Positions 34,531-46,937 are shown, counted from the first letter of the stretch. The stretch is 64,000 nucleotides of DNA from Kalaharituber pfeilii (GCA_015179045.1 WHUZ01000104.1:124001-188000); one strand, 5' to 3'. Notes: generated from the sequence alone by a model not told the origin. Numbers and translations are program-made.

Positions 34531-35282
34531 ACCTCACATAACCCCGCTTGCAGCTGTTCGTCATGGCTGGGTCCCTGGACCGAAGTCCTTATGGCCCGGA
34601 GACAGGCACCTAAAAACAAACAACAATTCACTACATACACTGACATTCAAAAGGAATAGAGGAAATAAAACCCATGAGACAACCCGCTCCTCCAAAAATG
34701 AAAGATTATGCCGTCAAGCCCATTTCCTCCATGTCCCTCCCCTTCCCCTTTCTGTCCACCTTTGAATTTCTGTCCCAGTCATACAGGCATGAATCGTACC
34801 ACTTGCCTGACAACCTTACTTTCGCTGGTGTTTGGCTATCTGATTCCACCTCCCCTCCAGGTAGATGACAACCGAACTAGCCTTCTTTCCCTCCCTCCTC
34901 TCTTTCTTCACCAGCCATCTTGCCGCAACAATCTTTCCCATCCAGGGGTTTGCATTCTCCATCCAATCTCTTACTTTCCCGAGTTTCTTTGTCACCGCAA
35001 TTCCATGCACTACAATCGCACGACCGGATTGCGGGAGTGTCCTTTTTTTTGGGATTGGCTTCAGAGATGGTGTTGGAGATGGTTTCTTGGACGTTTCCTG
35101 CTTGGGGGGACTGGTAATCTGTCCCCTTTTCGCTTTCTTGGATCGGGAAGCGGTGGACTTTGTTCGGCTTTCCGGTGGCAGCACTAGAGGTGGGTCCGAT
35201 TTGTTCCCTTTCGGGAGTGTGCTTGGCGGAATGTTTTGGGAGATAACAGCTGCATAAGATAGCTCCGGTGGTATCTCCGGAT
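34498..35282 (-). mobile_element. ORF1-only non-LTR element (type B), copy 3, inside gypsy gag-pol
   Basis: 785 bp between 9-bp duplications cattccagg (34489-34497 and 35283-35291). A long poly(T) (34498-34526) and the reverse complement of the type A tail mark its 3' end. The minus strand encodes 'SYAAVISQNIPPS', a Lys/Pro/Ser-rich linker, then 'SGRAIVVHGIAVTKKLGK', 'WMGKIVAARWL', 'KASSVVIYLEG' and, after a shift near 34816, 'LSGKWY' and an ending close to copy 2. Removing the insert and one duplication restores continuity of the gypsy frame. Confidence 0.8.
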
Positions 35283-35291
35283 CATTCCAGG

Positions 35292-37345
35292 GATAGGTGA
35301 GTCCAAAATCTTATTACTCAGTTCAGCGATGTTTGCTGATCCTCGGAGTGCTGTCCAGAGCTTTTCCTGCTTCGGACGTTTGGGTACTTCCATACTTGGC
35401 CCGGCTTCTTGCATCGTGGTATCTTTGGGCTTGACATCAGAAGGGCGTTGCAGAACTCGGATCGTCGAACCGCTTCTCTGGGTTTTTTGACTCTACCGGC
35501 ATCATCTTCCGACCTCGCTTTTCCTCAACGTTGGCCTTCTCCGTTGCGACGTTCTTTCTTGCGGAGCTGCGTAGCCACCCATTCCTGTTGCCATTCGATT
35601 TTGCCGTCTTTTTCCATAGGTACCGGAACTCGAATCGAGTTGCCTACCCCCTCTTGTCCAAGATACAGAACTGGCCCTCATCTATGAATATCCCCTTGCA
35701 CTGGTGCTTTCTTCAATTCTTCACAGGAATCTCTGCCATGCATACCTCCATCCCAATAACACCCTCGGATATTTACTCTATTCGCTGCAGGTGGATAGTC
35801 ACAGTTACCATACTGAGTGTGTGAGTGATATGGCTTAGCTGGTTGTAAGGCTCTTATTTGTGCGATTTGTTCCTCGATTCGTTGCTTCGCTTCAGATTGA
35901 TAGAGCTTGAGCTCCTTCATCATCTTCGAAAGCTCATTGACCTCCTTGTCCTTATTTCCACCGGGCGTCTTGCCGTTTTCAGATTGCGATTGCGGTTGCG
36001 GCTGAAGATACGATCGCGAACTATTCTGCGCTTCACTATCAACAAGCCGCTTAACCTTCCGTACCTTTTTCATTTGCGAGTCATCCTGGCTGCATAAGCT
36101 CAGCGCTTCCTTCTTTAGCGTCACCCACACCTGCCTTGTTGTGGATGTGTCTTCAATATCGATTTTGCATTTCTTGCACAGTTTTGTCACCCATCTTGTC
36201 GGAAAATGCCTATAAGAAGAGGAAGACCCGGGTATGTTCATTGATGATTGCTTTGAAACTAGCTGATCTGCTTTCTCAGCTAAGTTGAAAATGAAGGCTC
36301 GGAACTGTGAAGGCGTTGGATCAACGGTATCATGCATTGTGCGAACGATGGATTGAAGGTATGCTTCAGTATACTTGCGTTGTTCGGTATCATTAGGCGG
36401 ATTGTGCAAAATATTGCGAGTAAAGTTAGTCGGTTAACTTCAAAAATAGCATTAGAAATAATATACTTTAACCAAGAAACATGCTTAGATTTTGCGGCGA
36501 TTTTGAGACTACTTTTGCGGCTATTTTCTGCATTCCACCGCATCTCTACTGAGAATCTTATCCTCTCCAAAAGCTTCCCTCTTTACCAGGGTAATACTCT
36601 GCTTGATCCTTAACACATCAAGGAGCCAAATGTATATTTTTCTTGCTCTTTTAATCGAGTGTGTAAAGCTTCGGAGGATGATGAAGATTGGGTAACTGTT
36701 CGTGGTCCCCCGCGTGGACGGTTTGGAGGAATAAGAGTCTCGGGCGATTTAGAAGGGTCTTGAGAAGACATACTAGCTTTCTCAAGTTATAAAACAAGCC
36801 TGGTGCTGAGAATAAAATTTTCTCGGATGGGGAAGTCAACCAGCAAAGTTCAGTTATTTAATCGAACTTTGCCTACTACACCAGCCACAAACAATTCGTC
36901 GCTACAGCAACCGCGATTAATAATTACCCGAATTGCTTTACCCGGACGTTGCAAAATCCGCCTATTGTCTCCTCAAGAAACTCATCCTCAAATTCTTCTC
37001 AGGTGGTAATCTCATGAAGCGGCCCACGGTTTTGACACACTTGCCAACAAGCTTATCATACTATAGTAGAAGCTTCTTGATGCCGTGCTCATCAGTCCAC
37101 TCAATGGTTAGGTCCTCCTAGGTCATTAAGAAGTCTGTTGCATTGTTGCCGTCGAAATGCGGAGCGCCGGGTTGATGCGGAAGTGGGGAGAAATATGTTG
37201 TGGAAGCGTGAGTAAGAGCAGGTATCTGCACTGGCCCTTGCGAAACAGAAGCATTTTCTACTATAGTTGCTGTTACTTTCTCAAGTGCTTGGATAGATGA
37301 ATGAAATTGCTTGGTCCAACAATCGATCGCTGATAAACGGTCCTT
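35292..37345 (-). pseudogene. Gypsy gag remnant
   Basis: The N-terminal part (37345-36900) reads 'APHFDGNNATDFL' and 'DEHGIKKLLLQYDKLVG'-like blocks typical of fungal gypsy gag. The open frame 36409-35678 holds a coiled coil ('SKMMKELKLYQSEAKQRIEEQIAQ' region) and a Cys/His-like segment 'GCYWDGGMHGRDSCEEL'. A further piece (35600-35290) ends 'ILDSPIPGM' at the type B insertion. Frames change several times. Confidence 0.65.
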
Positions 37346-37757
37346 TCTCCTGCTGGACGCGGGTGCTAAGCGTGATTTGGAGCGAACATGACTATGAGTG
37401 CGAGAGTATGGTCTACGGAAATGCGAGGTGGTGTGGAGGTGCGGTGTGGTTTGAGGTTGCGGTGTGGTGTGAGGTTGCGGTTCTGTGCAGAGTCGATGCG
37501 AGGGCGAGAATGGCGTGAAAGGTGAGGATGAAGGAGAAGAATGTGCGAGGAATGCGGGAAGAGCGAAGCCTGCTGAAGGTGCGGAAGATGCGTGCGATCC
37601 GGACTCTGTGATCCTTTTGGGCTTCCTTACATCTTCAGGGAGGTTACCATACCTACATGTACCAAGATGGCTTCCCTTATGAATATCATTTCCGCCTGCC
37701 GTTTCAATAAGCCAAGAACGGTGGTGAGTACTACCAAATTTGGAAAGGTGGCGAAAT
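37346..37757. other. Flank between gypsy gag and LINE A2
   Basis: Contains GT/GC-rich short repeats ('ggtgcggtgtggtttgaggt', 37435-37480) and would be expected to hold the gypsy 5' LTR or leader, but I could not align it with the 3' LTR candidate. No gene is seen. Confidence 0.35.
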
Positions 37758-37968
37758 GGTTTTTTTTTTTTTTTTTTTGTGTCACATGACCCAGCATGCG
37801 GCTCTTCGCCATGGCAGCACCCCTGGGTCTAAACCCTCAAAGCCCGGAGGCAGGCTTTTCTAGCTACTTAACGAAACTCTCAACCCCCTCCCCGCCCCAC
37901 CTCCCCGGGGCAATTGAAATAACTACATCATGCTTCCGCCGCCACCTTCATACAAACGAACCCTCCCC

Positions 37969-40900
37969 TTACACCTTCAGAGACCCAAAAAACTCCTCCA
38001 GTACATCCACCGCCTCCCTATTCTCTTGCTTCTCCACCCACTTCTTTTCGTCCGCATCCTCCCACTTCTCCCACTTCTCCCACCCTTCCGGGTAGTCCAC
38101 CCCGTCACAGCTGAATGCCAAGTGGTCTGCCGTCTGTCTCTGGCCACACTCACACCTGCTCCCCTCCTCCGCCTTCCCTATTTTGATTTCCCACTCCTTC
38201 CCCATCCCCTTACCCGTCCTCAACCTGGTGAAGGCAGTGGCTGCTCCTCTGCCCCACCTCATCACCGAGCCCCCTCCATACCCCACTTCCCTCCTCTCCG
38301 CTGCGCGCAGTTTTTTCCACTTCTGGCGCAGGCCTCCTTCTGTCACCACTGACTTCCCTATCCTGTCCGCCGCCTTTTTTGCTTCGACGTCCGCCGCCTC
38401 ATTGCCGGCAATGCCAATGTGTGCCTTCACCCACATCAACTTGATGTCCCCCCCTTCTTCTTCCTCTCCGTGATCATCTCCATCGCTCTCTTCAGGTCTC
38501 CGGTCCGTGCTTTGCCTGTCCTTCCCGCCTTCCTTACCGCCGCGATTGCTGCCTGTGAGTCGGTTAGGATGACCAGGTTCACCGGTGCCGCTACCGCTTT
38601 CTCTATCCCCTTTCTCATCCCCTTCACTTCCCCGTCCCACACCGTCGCTCCCGTCCCCATTTCTTCTCCCCCTCCCCCGTCCCACTTCCAATAGCCTCCC
38701 CCCACTCTCCCCTTCTCAATCATACTCCCGTCTGTATACCGCACCTCCCCCTTGCGTTGCCCAAAAGATAGAGGCCTCCCACTCCTCCCTGCCTCCTCCT
38801 TTGCACCCCTCCAGCTCCACTTCCACTACTTCCACTCGCGCGCACTCCCCTCCCCATGAGATTTCGTCCACCCCTTCTGGCATTACGAAACTCACTTGGC
38901 TTTGCATCCTTCCCGCCACCGACTCAAAACCGTCCCCTTTCTGCGTCGCCCACCCCGCCCCCCAACCTTTCCAGTCTCTCCCTCTCTCCTCCTCCTCCTC
39001 CTCTTCCCCTCGGAAATCTGCGGACCACACGTCCCCGCACCCGGTCGGATCCCCCATGCTTCTTGCCACAAACCTCGCCTGTGCCGCATCGAGGGCTGTC
39101 TCCGCGCACTCCACTCCAGCAATCCAGTTTACTTTCTGTCTTGCTGCTCCGTGGACCGCTCCTGTGGCCTTTCTCAGTATCTGGTACTGGATCCTCTCCA
39201 TCTCTTTTCTCCACTCCTGTCCCCTCCACCCGATCTCCGCCCCCCACATCATGACCGCTCTTATCATCCCCGTGTACAGCTGGCGCCAGCTCCTCGGGCT
39301 CATCCCCCACTGCCGGCGCCTAGCCCCATCATCGCCCCTGTGAGTTTCCTTGCCTTCTTCACCCTTGCCTTCCAATGGAAGTCAAAGTCTAGAGTCGAGT
39401 CAAAGATTACTCCCAGCCACTTCACCCTCTCCACCTCTTTCCTCCTCCTCTTCCCCTTCCCGAAGATGATGTCCTCATGCTTCGCTGGTTCTAACGGGAC
39501 CCCTCTCCTCTCCGCCACCCTCTTAACGATATTCTTCACCTTCACCTTCAACCTTTCCTGGTCCAGCCTGCTCTCCCAGTCCCACACCGTCACATTTATA
39601 TCATCCACGTACGATGGGACCTCACAGGCGGCCACTCCACCTCTGGTAACTCGGTCCTCAGCGTCTCCAGCTCCTCCAGCATTGGTGCCAGCCAAATCAA
39701 GAAAATCACCGGTGATAGCGGGGACCCTTGCGGTACCCCCACATTCGCCTTGCCCTCTCCTCTCACTTGTCCATCCCATTCCACTGTGAATTTCCTTGCC
39801 CTAAAGAAGCCTTCTCGCCACCCTGCCCACCTCCTCGCCTGTCCGTCCCTTCTTATTCTCCTCAACACCTCTTCCCCCTTTACGTTGTTGAAACCTCCTC
39901 TAACGTCGTCCAGGCTCCACATCGACCCTCCCCTTCTTGCCAAGCACCTCTGTGTCTTGGTCACAGCTCTCATCATCGCTTCCGCTGCATTCCGACCCTT
40001 CCGTCCTCCAAACTGATGTCGATGGAATAACCGGTTTGCACCCTGAAGCTCGCCTACCACCACTTTCTCCCCCAACTTCGCCACGCAGTTAATCAGATTT
40101 ATTGGTCTCCATCCCTTCACCTGGGTTTTGTCCTTCCCTGGCTTCGGAATCATTACCACCTTGCTCAACTGCCATTCTTCTGGTGTCCTTCCCTTCGCCA
40201 TCTCCTCCGCCATCTGTGCTAGGACCTGATTTCCCAACGGCGTCTTCATCGCTAGCTTCAATAGCTTGTATGACACCCCGTCGGGGCCCGGTGCTGACAC
40301 ATTGCTTGTCCCCTTTAATGCCTCCTCCAACTTATCCATCAGTTCTCCCACTTCATATCCTGGCCCCCCACCTTCCGCCTCCCTGTCTTCCCCTACCTCC
40401 TCCCCTTCCCACTGGAAGTTTCTCTCGACAAGTGCTCTGCACTTGTCTTGATCTGACTCCAGCTCCTCCCCTCCTTCTGTGTACATCTTCCCCATCGTTC
40501 CCTTGAGCCGCCACGGATCTTTTGCTACCCTAGCCACCATCCATGGATCTTTCTCACCCATTTCTTCAGCGAAGGCCCTCCAGCACTCTTCCTTTTCTTT
40601 CTTGATGTTGGCCTTCAGGGTCTTCTTCGCCTCTCTCCACCTTCTATACCTTTCTGGGTCCATCCCCTTTGCCCCTTGACCCACCCCTCCTCTCCCTTCT
40701 GCCGATGCCTTCTTCCGTAGCTCCGTCAGTCTCTTAGACCACCACTTCTTGCTCCTCCTACATATTCTGACTTCCCGGCTGTACCTCTCCTTGAAACTCA
40801 AGAGTTTCTCGTACGGGGTTTCGCCTGGGAGGTCCTCTACCCATCTCGTTTTCCTATCTCCATCCCACTCTCTCATCTCTTCTACCAGCTCCTCTACCTT

Positions 40901-41611
40901 CTCAAAATTGACCCTCCTCCTTCTTTTCTCCACTTGTTCCCCTTCTCCTTCCCAGCTGCCGCCTACCGCTACGTGGTCGGATCCCAGGAACGTTGGCTGA
41001 ATCCTTTTCCACTCCAGCTCTCTTATCCCCTTGATCCAGCACAAGTCAATCGTTGATCCCTGTACCATCCCTCTCCTTTCCCTCCTCCATGTTGGCTCCC
41101 CTTTCTCACTTGCCAGCTCCCATCCTTCCCCTTCAAACCACTCTTTCAGGGTCACGCCCCTTCCATTGTTTTGTACCCCTTCACCTCCCCACATTTCATG
41201 ATAAGCATTCCAGTCCCCCATTACCACCCCTTCCCTTTCCTCCCACTCCCTCGCCATCTCTTCCAATATTCTCTCTGTCTCCTCCTTTTTCCAGTTGGGC
41301 TGGACGTATACTCCCCCTATTCTCCTATTCCCCACCGCCGCCCACACCCAATTCTGCTCCTCCTTTCTCACCTCCACCTCCTCCAACCTCCCCTTCGCTA
41401 CGTGAAGTACCACCCTGACCCCTTCCCTTACCTCCGACCTTACGTCAAAGGATGGATGAGTTGTCGTGACCCACGTTCCTCCCCGTTTCTCCACCCACGC
41501 TTCCGCGATAAAGAAAATGTGAAAACCCTCCTCCTTCGCCCATTCCAAGGCTGCGTGCGTGTTGGCCACCCCTCCCTGCACGTTTTGATATCCTACCTTC
41601 CACACTACCAT
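37969..41611 (-). pseudogene. LINE A2 ORF2: AP endonuclease, RT, RNase H; frameshifted
   Basis: The ATG at 41611 sits in ATGGTAG, matching ATGGTAA of LINE A1. The first frame is open to 39596 and covers the endonuclease ('GDWNAYHEMWG', 'GSDHVAVGG') and most of the RT ('APGPDGVSYKLLKL', 'VPQGSPLSPVIFL'). The YVDD segment lies in the next frame (39779-39300). RNase H and the C-terminal part follow in 39375-38716, 38744-38436 and 38691-37969, with 'YTDGSMIEKGRVGG', 'LTDSQAAIAAV', 'MWVKAHIGIAGNEAADVEA' and CECGQRQTADHLAFSC. It differs from LINE A1 in the position of every frameshift. Confidence 0.83.
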
Positions 41612-44592
41612 GTTGACCTGGGAGCTTCTGTCTTCTCGTCGGAGCTCGGGCCCACGCGGAATCCTCAATACCCTCCACGTCTTTCTTAACCCCTTGCATC
41701 TTCTCGGCTTCCTCATCCCAGTTTCCCTCCTTCCCTTTCCCCTTTGCCTTGGTCTTTGCTGCCCTCAAGATGGCTGCCACCTCCTCCGTCTCCTCCTCAT
41801 CCTTCGCATGAAAAAGCACTCCCTCCTCCGTCTTCCTCTTCGTAACTCTACCCCCCTCTCTCTCTGTTCCCTTTCTCTTCTCTGTCAATGCCCTAAAAGC
41901 CTCCTTTGCCTACTTATCCTCACACTCCTTCGCCACGTGCCCTCGTTTCTTGCACACCAAGCACACTATGCTATTGCTTGTGTTTTGTGTACTCCCCATT
42001 TGCTGTGTTTGTGTCTGCGCTTGTTGCTGTCCGCTGCTCCACCCCTGTCTTCCTCTAGGACCGGTCGGTGCGTTCTTCGGTGGCTCTGACCTCACGATTC
42101 CCGCCGGCATGTCTACTTCCTGTCTCCTCCAGTTCTCTCTAATTTCTGGTCTCCTCCCCTGACTCTTTCCCTTTGGGCTCCACAACTGCACCCACCTCTT
42201 GCTTCTAAAATATTCACCTTCTCCGTGCAGAGCCTCTTCACCTCCTCCGCGTCGCTGACCTCGAAGGTCACTGCACTTGATCTTGCATTCTGCGGGTTGG
42301 GAGCCCACGCAAACCTATGTGGTCCCCTGTTTCCTGCCTTCAACCCCAGATTCTCTTTTCTTATGATCTCCGTGATTTCCGTATCTGTTACCGCCCCCTT
42401 CTTCACCGGCACCATCCCCTTCATCACTAGCTTGACAGCTTTCTTATTCTCCACCCACACCCTTACCGTATCTTTGTACATTGCCCTGATCACCGCTTCG
42501 CACTTCCGGTGGACTTCCTCGTTCGGCATCTCTGCCGGAACTTCCTCCACCTCCCATACCCTCTCGAAAACGCATACTTCCCCGTAGATGTCTAACCTCT
42601 TCATTCGGAACATGGGTTTATTCTCCGCAGCTCCCCAGTCCCTCCTGGCTCCCTCGAACACCTTAACCGCCTTGCTCTTCTCCTTCTCCCATGTTTCACC
42701 CTTCGCCACCACCCTCTCCTTGTGTTGTGAGGTGATCTGGATCTTTCTCAGCTTCCTGCCCCCCACCACCTGCCATCTCTCCCCTTCTTGGATGACTTGG
42801 GCTGACAGGAATCCTTGATTCTCCTTCTCTATCCTCTCTGCCTCCTCTCTTGCGCGCTTCGCTGCCAGCGCATCCTCTTCCTGACTTGACTCCAGCGCAT
42901 CCCCTTCGAGCTTGTTTGCCAGTTCTCCCGCCCTCAGGAGCTCCCTCTTCCTCAGCTTCTGCTGCCCGTCGAGAGTCTAGTGCTCCTCAAGTGCTTTCTC
43001 CTGCTTCGCTCTCTCTTCCTCCTCCTTCTTTTTCTGTTTCTCCGCCTTCCTCGCTATCCTCCTTGCCTCCGCTTGCCGTTTCCTCTCCATTTCCTTCTCC
43101 CGGTTCTCCTTTTCCACCTGCCTCCTCTTTTTCTCAGCCCTGTCTTTATCCTCCGTGGTCGCCAGTGCCATGTGTGCGTGAATACTGACAACCATCTCCT
43201 CCAGCTCTCTGCCATCCCCCTCTCCTCCTGAGCTTCTGAGTCCTTCTTGACGTCATCCGCCCACAACTTCATCCCCTTTGCCGTTAACCTTGTAAACTCC
43301 GCCGATGTCGACCATTCCGTTGTTCCTTTATGTCCCTCCACCTCTTCGAGGAATTCCTTCCACGTGTATCCCAGAGTGCCTTCCAGAAGTTTCGCAACCT
43401 CTGCCTCCGCCCTGCGGACTTTCTTTATCGACTTACTCTTCCCTTTCTTCTCCTTCTCCTTTTCCGCTACCACCCACAATTGGGCCTTTCTCAGAAAGAT
43501 CACTGCTGCTCCTACCAAATCGTCGTCTGCATCCAGTTCTTCCTCCTCTTGTCCCCCCATATCCTCGTCCTCCTCTCCTTCTCCCTTCCTACCTCCCGTC
43601 TCTCCTGTTACCATCTCCGTCTCTCCCTCCTGTTGTAGTTGAGAGTCTTCAATCCTCATATCCTGTGTCTGCGTACCCTCCGTGAGGTCCACATACTGGA
43701 TGACTGGCACTGCCGGTACCACTTGCTGTGTTGCTTCCACCTCCACCTCCTGTGTAACCCCTTCCGGTTGCGAGACCTCAACTTCTCCCAAGCTGATGAA
43801 TCCCCGCTTCGCCGGCGCTGGAGTTCCAAACAAATTTCTTCTGGGCTCCGGGACTGGATCCCAGTATGAGTTTACCCCCTTCACTGTCTCTTCCACGTCC
43901 ATCAAGGTGGGTGTCTTCGGTGCCCATCGGCTCTGATTGCTTGTCCCCGACGGTGACCCCTCCTCCCTTCTTGCCACCCCAAACCTTCCCCCTCTGACCT
44001 TCGGGGTGTTCACCACCCTCTGTGCTGCGATGCCTGTTTGAACGTTTCTTACCGTAATGGTGCCCACACACTCCTCCCCGCGTTCTTCCCACTCCTGCAC
44101 CATTTCCATATCCGCTTCCTTCAAATCCCTCTCGAGCTCTTCCTCACTTATTGTCTTTCCCATGAGACACTCCGTCAAAATGTGCCTTATAATTTTCCTC
44201 TTCATTGGATCTCTCAGATCCTGGCTTCCGAAACTGATCTATTCCTCCCCTTTCTCCATCATCTTCTTTTCAACCTCCACTGCCAGATTCATTAATGACA
44301 GTACTTCCCCCTGATTGACCCGTTCTCCCTCCCACTTGAGTGTCCTCTGCGTGGCTTCTACCAGCAGTTCCCCTATGGTCTTATCCTCTGCTGGCTCTCC
44401 CTTCTTCCTTTTTCTCTTGAAGAAATCCTCCGTTTCCCATCCCGATACCTCCTCAAGCGTGTACTGCCTCTCCCCGTGAATTACAACACTTTCTTTTCCC
44501 CATTCTCCAGGGCGACACGGTCCAAAGATACCGATCCCCTTACCTTTCTTTTCCTTTAATCCCCCTCTTCTCTTGCCTACTCCTGCAAACAT
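41612..44592 (-). pseudogene. LINE A2 ORF1 (gag-like), frameshifts and stops
   Basis: Starts 'MFAGVGKRRGGLKEKKGKG' at 44592, with a stop after about 117 residues. It resumes at 44205-43054, then in pieces 43195-42977, 42769-42113, 42308-41910 and 41888-41612. It has the acidic middle, coiled coil, 'VFERVWEVEEVP' domain and the zinc knuckle CLVCKKRGHVAKEC near 41960. More decayed than the LINE A1 ORF1. Confidence 0.78.
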
Positions 44593-44870
44593 GTTTCTTT
44601 TCTCGCACCGACACTTCCTATTCTTTCCTTCCCTTGTGCCTCTCTTTTTGTGTAACCGCCACTGGTGGCGGTGCTGTATCTAACTGGTTGAACCCCCTTG
44701 GGACGTGTCTCCCTTGTGGCTCTGTCGATTACCGATCTCGTCAATCGGTATCGGTATCCGAAACGGGTTTAGCTCGACGCCTGTGTACCCACACCTCTTG
44801 TGAGTGTTATTCTAGGGTCCGGGTGCACTGACCCCAATGGCGCAGGGCCCCCGGGTCGTGATGTTTTTTT
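44593..44870 (-). promoter_or_regulatory. LINE A2 5' leader with hairpins
   Basis: Upstream of the ORF1 ATG lies about 280 bp with a perfect hairpin ACCGCCAC-TG-GTGGCGGT (44655-44672) and a second around 'accgatctcgtcaatcggt' (44734-44752). It ends at a T-run near 44863. LINE 5' leaders usually hold an internal promoter; none can be proven here. Confidence 0.4.
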
Positions 44871-45299
44871 TTTTTGAGATTTCCTCTCACGAAGTCGAAA
44901 AACGATTATCGTGGGGGAAGGGTTCTGCGAATTCGAAATCCTTCAAACAAAGTCGATATACTGTGCCAGGCGGTCCTGGGCTTCGCTTTGGTGTAATCTG
45001 CGTCTCGGGAGAGCGTCTGGTCGTGGAGTTACGACCAAGCACTCGTCCTGGAAAAGTTGTTGTCGGTGGGCGGGATGCAACGTTGGCGCTGGGCTAATGA
45101 TAGTGACCCCAACTAAAATCACTAGACTACACAACCGTCCATTCAGATGCCTCGCCGCCTGCCTGATGAGTAGTGACTCCATTCTTGTTACGACACCAAA
45201 TGACTCTTATCGCTTTGGGGCTTACTTTATTTTCGTGGCATTTTTCAGGGTTTCAGCAACTCTCACTTCCTTGTGTCGACTCTCCGTGGTGCGAATATA
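44871..45299. other. Stretch between LINE A2 and the LINE D remnant
   Basis: No family recognised. A short block (45028-45052, 'caagcactcgtcctgg') is similar to 3847-3867 in the gypsy copy ('caagcgctcgtcctgtcg'), which hints at shared retroelement origin but is weak. Confidence 0.3.
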
Positions 45300-45649
45300 G
45301 GATGCATCCCTATATAGGCTTTCACCCATAGTAGAGCAATATCCAGGCCCCTTCTAGCAGCTCTCGCATCCCACTTTTCTCTTACCAGTTGTGCAAGTCC
45401 TTCGTGAGTGGGGTTTCCATTAGCAATACTCTACATTTTGGATATAACTATCTTTGAGTCCGAGATTATTAGGAGTTCTCCTTTCTGCTGGTCCAGCGCT
45501 TTACTCATCGCAATCAGTTCTGCATCATTGACTGTGCCTTGGGTGCCCAGGTATAGGCTGGTACTCATCCTATGGCGGTAGATTCCGGCTCTGGTATTCT
45601 CTTCGATTCTGCTCCTGTCAGTATAGAGGCCTGTTCAGCCTTCGCCCTC

Positions 45650-45656
<7 letters not shown>

Positions 45657-45680
<24 letters not shown>

Positions 45681-45828
45681 TATCACATGACCCCGCGTGC
45701 GGCTGCTCGCCAAGGCAGGGCAAAGTAGAAGTAGCCAGTCACCCCGTGGTTCGAACTCAGAACCTGGGCCACGCTCGGGCTGCCTACTGGGTGGGTAGAA
45801 CACCCCCGCTTCTTGGGCTCGCACCCGT
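45657..45828 (-). mobile_element. tRNA-type SINE with LINE-like tail
   Basis: About 172 bp flanked by cctcttctt (45648-45656 and 45829-45837). On the minus strand it starts GGGTGCGAGCCCAAGAAGCG, with an A-box-like GAGCCCAAGAAGCGGG, then a B-box-like GAGTTCGAACC. It ends in the type A tail (CCCTGCCTTGGCGAGCAGC, GCGGGGTCATGTGATAT) and a long A-run. The internal boxes suggest Pol III transcription; the shared tail suggests mobilisation by a LINE A-type RT. Confidence 0.7.
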
Positions 45829-46907
45829 CCTCTTCTTTAGCTATCACCTTTTCCTAGCATTCCCTCTCGCTATCCCTAGGTAGCATTAGTAGGACTACTA
45901 GGGGAGGGAGGTTCGGTATGTCAATGACCCCCTTAGGTATTTGTGGTCTGGCTGTGGGTCTTTTATAGGCTCATCCCGGAACCTTAACGCCTTTACTTCT
46001 ACCCTGTCACTCTCACTATCGATAAAGGTATCTATTGATTTCATGTTCGCCAGACCCTCTACCACGTCTTGTTCCCCACAATGCTCCGAGAATCTCTCTG
46101 ACCACTGCATATTGCCATTTTTCTAGTTGATGAATCTTATGTCTTTTGAGTGCTCCTTAGGCATAGTCTGTCCAAGCCCAACTTCTCCATGTAGCTATAT
46201 TCCACGCGATGCTTGTATATCGCTGTCTCCTTCTGGCAGGGGGGATTCTTGAAAGTCAAGATGCCACCTTCCAAGCTACTTTCCCTAGGTTGAGTCTCTT
46301 AGTGTGGTGGTTGTTGAATTTCAGCTCTCAGTCTATATGCAGCCCAACCAGTCGATAGGTCGGCCCTTTGGTATCTATGATGAGTATCTCGGACTTCTTG
46401 GGGTCCAGCTAGTATCCTTCTTCTGCTGCTTCCTTAGTGAGTTCGGTCTGGTATGACTAGATCGCCTTCCATAGTTGGTATAAGAAGGGGCTTGATAATA
46501 TGCTGTGGAAATCGTCAATATATGACCATGTGAAATTTCTGTTGTTGGCTTTCTCAGCTACTGGTGCTACTCCTATGAGGAATAGTACGAGGAAGAGGAG
46601 GGAGCCCTGGGGGGTTCCGTCCATTATTCTACCTGCTGCTCTCCATTTCCCATCCCAGTAGGTTGAAGCTGTTAGGTTAGAGGAAGCTTTCTACGAAGGC
46701 TGCCAGGTTGTGGTCGGCTGTCCAGATTCTCTCCACTACTTTCTCCTGTCTTAGAAAGTTGAAGGCTGACTGGATATCGCCTCCTACTACTGTGACCCAT
46801 TCATTTCTTGCTAGTCTTTTATCTATCTCTTTGAGTACCTGTCTTTGCAGGTCCTCGGCACCTCGATAGTGTCTGCCTCTGAGCTGAGAGTTCCTGAACA
46901 GTTCATC

Positions 46908-46937
46908 GCGGTATGCGATTAATGATATAAAGAAAAA
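46908..46937 (+). mobile_element. 30-bp tail insertion in LINE D
   Basis: Only 'gcggtatgcgattaatgata' plus a short A-rich run, the last bases of the type C tail, between 11-bp duplications aacagttcatc (46897-46907 and 46938-46948). Confidence 0.82.

Larger units (their letters stand above)
31997..37345 (-). mobile_element. Ty3/gypsy retrotransposon, decayed, lacking the RT core (copy 1)
   Basis: Minus-strand order is gag (37345-35290), protease (34310-34014), RNase H remnant (33800-33100), then integrase zinc region and core (32920-31997), the order of Ty3/gypsy elements. Between the protease end and the RNase H start there are only about 300 bp, and no RT palm motif is found. A type B element interrupts the gag-pol linker at 34498-35282. 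Many stops and shifts make it inactive. Confidence 0.78.
37758..44870 (-). mobile_element. LINE copy A2, Tad1/I-like, near full length
   Basis: Minus-strand relative of LINE A1 over its whole length: 5' leader, ORF1, ORF2, type A tail and terminal A-run (poly(T) at 37758-37778). Protein pieces differ at many positions, so the copies are distinct subfamily members or old. ORF2 has the longest intact frame of the LINEs here (706 codons, 41716-39596). No reliable target duplication was found. Confidence 0.83.

Noticed and set aside
38183..39789. Long plus-strand frames opposite LINE A2 ORF2
   Set aside because: Same reason: antisense of a purine-biased LINE with conserved RT and RNase H motifs on the minus strand.
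37758..44870. Target duplication for LINE A2
   Set aside because: I compared both flanks and found only matches of a few bases in T-rich sequence, not enough to claim one.
45657..45828. Possible functional tRNA gene from A- and B-box-like motifs
   Set aside because: It has no convincing cloverleaf, is fused to a LINE-type tail with an A-run, and has target duplications, so it is a SINE.
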